DNA of 8,418 nucleotides from DATLNM01 sp035536775 (GTDB lineage: Bacteria > Actinomycetota > CADDZG01 > WHSQ01), in the NCBI GenBank assembly GCA_035536775.1, contig DATLNM010000029.1, forward strand, positions 1 to 8,418, read 5' to 3'. This document shows positions 1 to 5,652 of this stretch, one piece after another. The notes beneath the pieces were generated by a model. It searched no databases. It saw only the letters and a program-made list of their open reading frames with translations, and had not been told where the DNA came from. A program made the position numbers and the translations under genes. Within the stretch, counting starts at the first letter, position 1. Every line of letters starts with the position of its first letter.

Positions 1-350
1 CGTTGCTGAGCGACCGGACGCGCGACGGCCAGATCTACCGACCGCATCGGCCGCACACGAACCCGCGCGACATCATGCCGGGCGAGACCTACGAGTATCT
101 CGTCGAGATCTTCCCGGTCGGTCACGTCTTCCGCCCCGGCCACAAGCTCGTGGTGAAGATCCACACGCCGCCGATCGCGGACAGCTACTACGTATACGTG
201 CCGAAGCGCTTCCCGGGCGTGAACACGGTGTTCCACAACGCGGAGAACCCATCACACCTGACGCTGCCGTTGATCCCTGCGAGCCGCGTGCGCTTGGGCC
301 CCGAGCTCCCACCCTGTTCCCTACAAGAGATCCGCTGCATCCCCGGCTAA
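1..350 (+). CDS. C-terminal fragment of a CocE/NonD-type (X-Pro dipeptidyl-peptidase S15-like) hydrolase
   Basis: This is the last ~116 codons of a gene that enters from the left edge; the reading phase puts the first full codon at position 3 and the stop TAA is at 348-350. The visible part resembles the C-terminal jelly-roll domain (PepX_C type) of CocE/NonD hydrolases. It has the family-like run PGETYEYLVEIFP, followed by GHVFRPGHKLVVKI, where a short strand leads to a 'FRPGH+L' turn. After it come a Tyr-rich strand and a closing NPSHLTLPLIP strand. The catalytic alpha/beta-hydrolase part (Ser, Asp, His) would lie upstream and cannot be seen, so activity and substrate are unknown. Two cysteines sit within the last ten residues and could form a disulfide if the protein is exported. 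A second, complete member of the same broad family starts at 3130. The TTG at position 3 is only the first start-like codon in the window and should not be taken as the real start. Confidence 0.75.
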   Translation, partial: LLSDRTRDGQIYRPHRPHTNPRDIMPGETYEYLVEIFPVGHVFRPGHKLVVKIHTPPIADSYYVYVPKRFPGVNTVFHNAENPSHLTLPLIPASRVRLGPELPPCSLQEIRCIPG

Positions 351-357
351 CAAGGGG

Positions 358-1911
358 TCACAGCTTGGGCGCGCCGGTGAGCTGACCGGCGACGCCCGCG
401 CCCAACGGGACGCATCGGCCGTCCGGAGTGCAGCCGTCGACGAACGCGGCCCACGGCGTACCGTCGGGCGCGATGACGACGTCGATGAAGTCGAACTGGA
501 CCCCGCACCGGATGATCGCGCAGCTACCGACGATCAGCGGGTCCTTCACCGGGTTGATCCCGGACGTGTGGAAGCGTGGGCGTTTGGCTAGAGGGTTGGT
601 CGTCACCGACATGTATCCATGCCACGTGACCTCGTCGTACTCGGACCCGGCGCCATCGGGTGCGTCCCCACCAGGAGCGTCCGTGCTCCCGACATAGGCG
701 AGGGCGAGCCCACCCTTCGACCCGAGCGCAATCACTGGGCCCCACGCCTCCTTGATCCCGGGAGGGCCGATCATGATCGGCTTGCCCCACGTCTCGCCGC
801 CATCGCGTGACACGACCAGGTAGGGCAGACGGTTGCGCGCCGTGTAGACGTAGTAGATGTTGCCGGCCGGATCGACGACGACGCCCGCCTCGTGCTCCCA
901 GATCAATGGGTTGTCGATCGATCCGCCGCTGCCCGGCATCCCGTTGTCGGCTACCTGGATGCGCCGCCACGTCGCACCCTCGTCTTCACTGATCGCCAGA
1001 TAAGGAGCGTCGCAGAAGCCGCGAGGCAGATAGACCACACCCTCGGTGTCGACGAAGCCCGGTCCCGTCGCACCTCCGCAGTGCCCGGGGATGCCCGCCA
1101 TGCCATCGCTCGTCATCGTTGGGTCGTCTGTGAATGCAGGGAGGCCGGTGCGCACCCACGTGAGACCACCGTCGATCGACTTGACGCAGCTCGTGGCAGT
1201 GCCGAAGAAGGCGAGCGCGCCCGCGTCGATCGCGCAGTAGTAGACGACGTTCGGGTAGCCGATCGGGGTGCTCGTAGCAGGTGGCCCCCCGAAGATGTTC
1301 TGGTGGTCGGTGAGCGAGCAGATCGTCGACTCCTGCCACGTCTCACCCTCGTTGTCGCTGAACGACAGTTGGGTGCACGGACCTGTCCAGTCGTTGTCGA
1401 AGATGCGATCGGTCGCCGGGTCGACGTAGAAGTACGGGTCCTGGCCGAACGCATGGGTGCGCGTCGGTCCTAGCTGGCCGCCGACCTCGGTCCACGTCTT
1501 GCCGTTATCGCTTGTCGCTACAAGGGGCCACGCGAGGCCCGAGGTGTCGGACGTGTCGAGGCCCTTGAAAAACACCGTTCCGCTCGAGGTCACACCGAGG
1601 GTGGGTTCCGCGCCGAGAACACCCGTGTTGAACATCTCGCCGCGCGGCCGCTTCCCGGCCTTCTTGCGCGACGAGCTGCCCGCGACATAGGTGATCCCTC
1701 GGACGACCGCGTGCTTGCCGAGTTCAGCGCGCAGGGGACTGTGCTTCGCGGCATAAACCGAGATGGGGTCGGCTTCGACTTCTTGCTCGTGCGAGTGAAC
1801 GTCGTGCCACGATGTCAGAGACGATCCAGGAAGTCCGTGCGTGGCACCGGGGAACGCCACCCCGCCGAAAATCATCGCCGCTGCTACCGCCACGATCGCA
1901 GTTCGTTTCAC
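358..1911 (-). CDS. Exported Asp-box (BNR/sialidase-type) beta-propeller protein
   Basis: A 517-residue secreted protein. Residues 1-26 form a signal peptide: MKR, then a hydrophobic stretch, then a small-residue region around PGATHG. Five Asp-box motifs (S-x-D-x-G-x-T-W type) occur at about 134-140, 184-192, 245-252, 308-315 and 368-375; each marks a beta-hairpin of a sialidase-like propeller. Similar secreted repeat proteins are usually annotated as 'exo-alpha-sialidase' or 'BNR repeat', but I do not see a clear F-R-I-P motif or a convincing arginine triad, so sialidase activity is not supported. A glycan-binding or structural role is equally possible. Ten cysteines, including close pairs at 464/469 and 494/500, suggest disulfides in the exported form. 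The start is GTG at 1909-1911, preceded by AGGGGG at 1918-1923 with a 6-base spacer. It lies 32 bases downstream of the LOG-family gene on the same strand, so the two are probably co-transcribed. It converges on the hydrolase fragment with only 7 bases between stop codons. Confidence 0.82.
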   Translation of the reverse strand: MKRTAIVAVAAAMIFGGVAFPGATHGLPGSSLTSWHDVHSHEQEVEADPISVYAAKHSPLRAELGKHAVVRGITYVAGSSSRKKAGKRPRGEMFNTGVLGAEPTLGVTSSGTVFFKGLDTSDTSGLAWPLVATSDNGKTWTEVGGQLGPTRTHAFGQDPYFYVDPATDRIFDNDWTGPCTQLSFSDNEGETWQESTICSLTDHQNIFGGPPATSTPIGYPNVVYYCAIDAGALAFFGTATSCVKSIDGGLTWVRTGLPAFTDDPTMTSDGMAGIPGHCGGATGPGFVDTEGVVYLPRGFCDAPYLAISEDEGATWRRIQVADNGMPGSGGSIDNPLIWEHEAGVVVDPAGNIYYVYTARNRLPYLVVSRDGGETWGKPIMIGPPGIKEAWGPVIALGSKGGLALAYVGSTDAPGGDAPDGAGSEYDEVTWHGYMSVTTNPLAKRPRFHTSGINPVKDPLIVGSCAIIRCGVQFDFIDVVIAPDGTPWAAFVDGCTPDGRCVPLGAGVAGQLTGAPKL

Positions 1912-1943
1912 GCTGCGCCCCCTAGCCCTAGCCTTGCCCGAGA

Positions 1944-3008
1944 TTAGACCTCTGCGGGTGGACCCTTGTCCGCCGGCGCGGTATCGGGTTCCGGACCGAT
2001 CTCGTTCAGGCGGTCGACGAGCTGACGGAGCCGGCCGACGTGGTGGCGGTCGAACTTCAGCGCGATGCGGGGGAGGTCCGGAACGTCATTGTCTTTGATC
2101 TCGGCCGGCGAGGCCTCGGTGCGTTCGATGGGGCCGCTCAGGATGTCGGTGAACTCGCGCGACAACTCATCAAGCGTCGCGTCGTCCGGCATCACGTTCA
2201 GCCGCAGGATCAAACGGTCGCGCACGAGCCGTTGTGAGTGGTACACGCGGAAGAACGTCTCGATCTCTTCGACCGCTTCCTCGGCGCGATGGCACCACTT
2301 GTAGAGGCTCAGGTCGTCCTTGCTGATGAACCCGCGCGTCAGCAGCTCGTCTTGGATGAATCGATCGAACCCCTCCCAGTAGGTCCCACCCGGCGGCTCG
2401 AGGAGCACGATCGGGTGCAGGTCGCTCTTCCCGGTCTGAACGAGCGTCAGTAGCTCGAACGTCTCGTCCATCGTCCCGAACCCTCCGGGGAGGAGCACGA
2501 ACGCGTCGGCCTCCTTCATGAACGTCAGCTTGCGCGTGAAGAAGTACTTGAAGTTGATGAGCTTGGAGTCGTTGGCGATGAAGGGATTGGGCTTCGCTTC
2601 GAACGGAAGCCGGATGTTGACACCAAAGGATGCCTCGCCACCGGCGCCCTCGTGGCCGGCTTCCATGATCCCCGGACCGGCACCGGTGATGACCATCCAG
2701 CCGCGCTTGGCGATCTCGGCCGAGAATTCCCGCGCCGACTCGTACTCCTCGTCACCCTTGGCGGTCCGTGCGGACCCGAAGATCGTCACCTTGCGCACGC
2801 CCTTGTAGGGCGCGAACACCTTGAACGCGTGGCGCATCTCCTTGAGGGCGGAGTTGGCGATCTTGCGATCGAGGCGGCTGACCTGCTCCTGACCCATCCT
2901 GACGGCGGTCGTCACGATCTCTCGGGCGATCGCGGCGTCGGGCCCCGAAAGCTCTCCGAAGAGCTCGTCCAGCAGGCGGTCGAGGTCGGTCTTCTCAGGC
3001 GTAGTCAT
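1944..3008 (-). CDS. LOG-family (TIGR00730-like) Rossmann-fold nucleotide hydrolase, long form
   Basis: A 354-residue cytoplasmic protein. Family signatures in order: FGSAR at 77-81, the GAGPGIMEAGHEGAG nucleotide-binding loop at 109-123, the F-x-R-K element at 157-160, and PGGFGTMDE at 174-182. R159 and E182 match the arginine and glutamate of the active site in LOG (cytokinin-activating phosphoribohydrolase) enzymes. These enzymes cleave the N-glycosidic bond of nucleoside 5'-monophosphates, releasing base and ribose-5-phosphate. Which nucleotide is used here cannot be told. Short LOG proteins are about 190 residues. This one has ~70 extra N-terminal residues, largely helical and charged, and ~120 beyond the core, ending in an acidic, Pro-rich tail. 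The start is ATG at 3006-3008, supported by GGAG five bases upstream. The open frame continues without a stop to 3383, but that extension runs through the divergent promoter region and the coding start of the opposite gene, so I reject it. Probably first gene of a two-gene leftward unit. Confidence 0.85.
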   Translation of the reverse strand: MTTPEKTDLDRLLDELFGELSGPDAAIAREIVTTAVRMGQEQVSRLDRKIANSALKEMRHAFKVFAPYKGVRKVTIFGSARTAKGDEEYESAREFSAEIAKRGWMVITGAGPGIMEAGHEGAGGEASFGVNIRLPFEAKPNPFIANDSKLINFKYFFTRKLTFMKEADAFVLLPGGFGTMDETFELLTLVQTGKSDLHPIVLLEPPGGTYWEGFDRFIQDELLTRGFISKDDLSLYKWCHRAEEAVEEIETFFRVYHSQRLVRDRLILRLNVMPDDATLDELSREFTDILSGPIERTEASPAEIKDNDVPDLPRIALKFDRHHVGRLRQLVDRLNEIGPEPDTAPADKGPPAEV

Positions 3009-3129
3009 GGTGACTCCATCTTCTACCCCAGGAGGATTCCGCCTTTTCGCCGGGAAACTCCGGGTATAGGAGCCTGCCGTCGCGGGAGGGGCTCCCTGCG
3101 CCAGACGGCCATCGACCACGGAGGTACAC
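3009..3129. promoter_or_regulatory. Divergent intergenic region, probable promoters for both transcription units
   Basis: These 121 bases separate the leftward LOG gene from the rightward hydrolase, so both promoters should lie here. Rightward, TATAGG at 3065-3070 is a possible -10, but no good TTGACA-like -35 stands at 16-18 bases; TTTTC at 3044-3048 is the nearest. An alternative is an ECF-sigma-like pair, GGAAAC at 3053-3058 and CGTC at 3078-3081, whose 19-base spacer is long. Leftward, TAGAAG just upstream of the LOG start is a weak candidate. A 6-base inverted repeat, GGAGCC (3069-3074) and GGCTCC (3090-3095) with a 15-base loop, overlaps the proposed start of the rightward transcript. 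It could be an operator or a leader hairpin. All individual element calls are tentative; only the presence of divergent promoters is well supported, by gene orientation. Confidence 0.4.
3120..3124 (+). promoter_or_regulatory. Ribosome binding site GGAGG deciding the GTG start at 3130
   Basis: GGAGG lies five bases before GTG at 3130-3132, an ideal Shine-Dalgarno spacing. It fixes the start of the hydrolase, whose first codons then encode a clean signal peptide. Confidence 0.75.
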
Positions 3130-4758
3130 GTGACCCGGAAGCTTCTCCTCGCTGCTCTCAGCCTCGTTCTAGCGGTTGCGCTGATGCCCGTTACGGCCGC
3201 GGCCCCCTTGAACGCGCTTGGTGGTGGTGAGCCCACTATCGAGAACGACCTCGTCATCGAATCCTTCGATGGCACGCCCATCACGGCGACCCTGATGCTG
3301 CCGGCGGGCGCTTCCGCTGCCTCCAAAGTGCCCGTCGTGATGCGCACCCATGGGTGGGGAGGGCGCCGTGAGGAGACCGTCACGCCATTCCTCGAGAGGC
3401 TCCTGTCCGAGGGCTACGCCGTGTTCACGTGGGACTCACGAGGGTTCGGCAACTCCGGCGGCGAGGCCAACATCGGCTCCCCCGACTTCGAGGTCAAAGA
3501 CGCCCAGGCGTTGATCGACTACCTCGCCACCCGCCCCGAGATCCTGCTCGACCGGCCGGGTGACCCCCGCGTCGGGTGGACCGGCGGTTCCAACGCGGCC
3601 GGTGTCCAGTTCAACACAGCGGCGGTCGAGCGCAGGCTCGACGCGATCGTGCCCGAGATCTCGTGGGGGTACCTGCCGCATGACCTCCTGCCGAACGGTG
3701 TCTCGAAGCAGGGATGGGTCGAGCTCCTTTACGGAGCCGGGTTCGCAGGCGCCGGGCCGCAGGGCATGGAGTACGACAACCCCGCAGGCCCTCAGACGGG
3801 CAACTTCGCGCAGGAGATCCACGAGGGCCACACGATGCTCAACTCGACGGGCTCGATCCCCAAGAACCTCTACGACTGGTTCGAGCACAAGTCGAGCGTC
3901 ATCCGCTCCGGCCAGATCAAGACCCCGACCCTGATCATCCACGGCATGATCGACACGCTCTTCCCACTCCCTGACGGCCTGAAGAACTACGCGAATCTCG
4001 TTGCGGCCGGCACGCCGGTGAAGTTCATGACCTACTGCTCGGGACACACGATCGCAGGCTGCACCTACCCCGGCGGCGCGAGCGGTTACCCCGATGGTGG
4101 CGAGGACCTCGCTCCCATCTATCAGGACCGCATCGTGTCGTGGCTCGACCGTTACGTGAAGAAGCAGCGGGTCTCGACCGGACCGCGGATCGAATGGCAA
4201 GCGCAGGACGGCTATTACTACTCCGCGCCGTCGTGGCCGCTGCCCAGGTCTCGCTATGTCGCCATGCCCATGATCGAGACCGGGCTTCTCTCCGGTCCGG
4301 GGTCCACGGGTGGAGACGGTCCTGCCGACGGCAACCCTGCCGAATCATCTGAGATCGGCGTGACCGCCATCCGATCCGAGATCGTCAAAGGCGCCGCTCT
4401 TCCCATCCCGATCCTCGGTGTTCCCAAGGTGTCGATCAAAGGCACCCTCACCGGGACCGACGGCCATCTCTACTTCGAGCTGATCGACGTCGCGCCCGAC
4501 GGGACGCGCACGACGATCAACGATCAAACGACCCCGCTCGCGCTGGGGTCTGGTGATTTCGAGATGGATCTCAACCTCAACGGCATCGCGTGGATGCTGA
4601 TGCCCGACCACACCCTCGAGCTCGAGGTCACGACTGGCTCGGCGCAGTTCCAGCAGGCGCGCGGTGGGTACAGCGTCGAGATGACCGCGATCGCGCGCAT
4701 CCCGATGGGGTCCCCGAGGCTCGCGCTGCCGAGTCTGCGCGTCAACCTCGCCGACTAG
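3130..4758 (+). CDS. Exported alpha/beta hydrolase, CocE/X-Pro dipeptidyl-peptidase S15-like
   Basis: A 542-residue secreted serine hydrolase. Residues 1-25 are a signal peptide (MTRK, a hydrophobic core, then VTAAA). The alpha/beta-hydrolase domain spans roughly 40-345. It has the RTHGWGG oxyanion-loop segment at 72-78 and the W-D-S-R-G-F-G-N-S-G element at 101-110 that is typical of CocE/PepX proteins. The nucleophile elbow GGSNAAG gives Ser154. The likely acid is Asp275 in IIHGMID, and the likely base is His306 in CSGHTIAGC. From about 355 onward is a beta-rich C-terminal domain like PepX_C. The only two cysteines, 303 and 311, bracket His306 and could form a disulfide that shapes the active site. 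Family members cleave X-Pro peptides, acyl esters or amides; the substrate here is unknown. It is the first gene of a rightward cluster; the stop (TAG, 4756-4758) lies 4 bases before the next start. A Gly/Pro/Asp-rich linker at about 388-405 sits inside the C-terminal region. Confidence 0.85.
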   Translation: MTRKLLLAALSLVLAVALMPVTAAAPLNALGGGEPTIENDLVIESFDGTPITATLMLPAGASAASKVPVVMRTHGWGGRREETVTPFLERLLSEGYAVFTWDSRGFGNSGGEANIGSPDFEVKDAQALIDYLATRPEILLDRPGDPRVGWTGGSNAAGVQFNTAAVERRLDAIVPEISWGYLPHDLLPNGVSKQGWVELLYGAGFAGAGPQGMEYDNPAGPQTGNFAQEIHEGHTMLNSTGSIPKNLYDWFEHKSSVIRSGQIKTPTLIIHGMIDTLFPLPDGLKNYANLVAAGTPVKFMTYCSGHTIAGCTYPGGASGYPDGGEDLAPIYQDRIVSWLDRYVKKQRVSTGPRIEWQAQDGYYYSAPSWPLPRSRYVAMPMIETGLLSGPGSTGGDGPADGNPAESSEIGVTAIRSEIVKGAALPIPILGVPKVSIKGTLTGTDGHLYFELIDVAPDGTRTTINDQTTPLALGSGDFEMDLNLNGIAWMLMPDHTLELEVTTGSAQFQQARGGYSVEMTAIARIPMGSPRLALPSLRVNLAD

Positions 4759-4762
4759 TCAC

Positions 4763-5584
4763 ATGCGTGTCCCACGGCTCGTCGCGGCCACATCCGTTGT
4801 GGCCGCGATGGCGTGGGCATTCCTTGCTGTTCCTTCAGCTGCGGCACCAAAGCCAAAGGAACTGCTGCCTAACCTTCGTCCACTCCCGCCCGGCGAGCTG
4901 TTCGGACCGGCGACAGGGATGCTTCCGAGCTTCGGCCGCTACAACCCCGTTCCCGTCGTGGTGGATGGGTGCCTGCCTGACGAGATCGTGCGCAAGAGCG
5001 TGCAGCGCTGCCTCAGGTATCCCACCGCGGTCGTGAACCTCGGGCGAGGGCCCCTCGAGCTCCATTACCGGGTGATGGCTCCCGTCCCTGAGGCATTCCA
5101 GATCATCTATGCGCGGGACGGTTCGACGCGCGCCCGCTACGCTGCCGATTCAGAGCTCCATGCGACCCACAGTCACTTCCACTTCCCGAACTTCTATGTC
5201 ACGGAGTTGTGGCGCGCCGACCCCTCGGGGCGGGTACGAAGTGAGGGGCCTGTGGCCACGAGCGAAAAGAGCGGTTTCTGCCCGGAAGATTCCGGTGGGG
5301 GCGGGGAGAGCCGTTACACGTGCGGCGCCGAGTACAGCGCGGATTCGGGCACCGTTGCGCAGATCGTAGGGATATCTCCCGGTTCCCACGACATCTACGG
5401 CATGCATCTCCCCGATCAGTTCGTCGAGGTGTCGGGGGTGCCCGACGGCTTCTACGTCTTGAAGGTCGCGATCGATCCCGACGATGCCCTCGTGGAATCC
5501 GACGAGAGTGACAACGAGGTGTGCGTGGGGCTCGAGCTGGAGGGCCCGACCGCATCGCTCCGCCGCATCGTTCGCTGCCCATAG
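4763..5584 (+). CDS. Exported lysyl-oxidase-like copper amine oxidase
   Basis: A 273-residue secreted protein of the lysyl oxidase family (Pfam Lysyl_oxidase). Residues 1-28 form a signal peptide ending VPSAAA. Family landmarks in order: CLRYPTAVVNLGRGPLEL at 83-100, the copper-binding H-S-H-F-H at 136-140, EKSGFCPED at 168-176, a GSHDIYGMHLPDQF region at 207-220, and a closing ESDESDNE at 245-252. In human LOXL2 the copper ligands are an H-x-H-x-H set, and a Lys before S/G-F-C-x-E-D cross-links to a Tyr in W-D-M-Y to make the lysyl tyrosylquinone cofactor. Here H136/H138/H140, K169 and Y212 occupy those positions. The enzyme should oxidise primary amines such as lysine side chains to aldehydes, releasing ammonia and peroxide. 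Six cysteines (70, 83, 173, 187, 254, 272) could make three disulfides. No Shine-Dalgarno precedes ATG 4763, and the upstream stop is 4 bases away, so expression is probably by translational coupling. The bacterial substrate is unknown. Confidence 0.85.
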   Translation: MRVPRLVAATSVVAAMAWAFLAVPSAAAPKPKELLPNLRPLPPGELFGPATGMLPSFGRYNPVPVVVDGCLPDEIVRKSVQRCLRYPTAVVNLGRGPLELHYRVMAPVPEAFQIIYARDGSTRARYAADSELHATHSHFHFPNFYVTELWRADPSGRVRSEGPVATSEKSGFCPEDSGGGGESRYTCGAEYSADSGTVAQIVGISPGSHDIYGMHLPDQFVEVSGVPDGFYVLKVAIDPDDALVESDESDNEVCVGLELEGPTASLRRIVRCP

Positions 5585-5622
5585 CGGCGGTAGGCGAGCG
5601 AGCCTCGGGGTAAAGGCGCCCC

Positions 5623-5652
5623 ATGACCAAGAGGGTTCCTATGACCAAGAGG
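5623..5652 (+). repeat. Tandem duplication carrying two possible start codons
   Basis: The 12-base string ATGACCAAGAGG occurs at 5623-5634 and again at 5641-5652, exactly 18 bases apart and in frame, giving MTKRVP followed by MTKRLL. The second ATG has GAGGG at 5631-5635 with a 5-base spacer, so the first copy supplies the ribosome binding site for the second. The first ATG has only a weak purine run (AAAGG at about 5612-5616). Confidence 0.8.

Noticed and set aside
892..1473. Open frame of 193 codons antisense to the Asp-box protein
   Set aside because: It is Arg-rich with no motif and lies entirely within a gene with five clear Asp boxes; treated as a GC-bias artefact.
3009..3383. N-terminal extension of the LOG-family gene by 125 codons to 3383
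   Set aside because: It would run through the divergent promoter region and antisense to the signal peptide of the opposite hydrolase. The residues are low-complexity and unlike the family, and ATG 3008 has a well-placed GGAG.
3436..4200. Long open frame (254 codons) antisense to the exported hydrolase
   Set aside because: The plus-strand frame has a full catalytic triad and domain structure. The antisense product is Arg/Val/Asp-rich with no recognisable motif, as expected from GC-rich third-position bias.
5585..5622. Short inverted repeats (GGC…GCC, GGGG…CCCC) between the lysyl-oxidase-like and PAP2 genes as a terminator
   Set aside because: Stems are only 3-4 bases, have no T-run, and are common by chance at this GC content.
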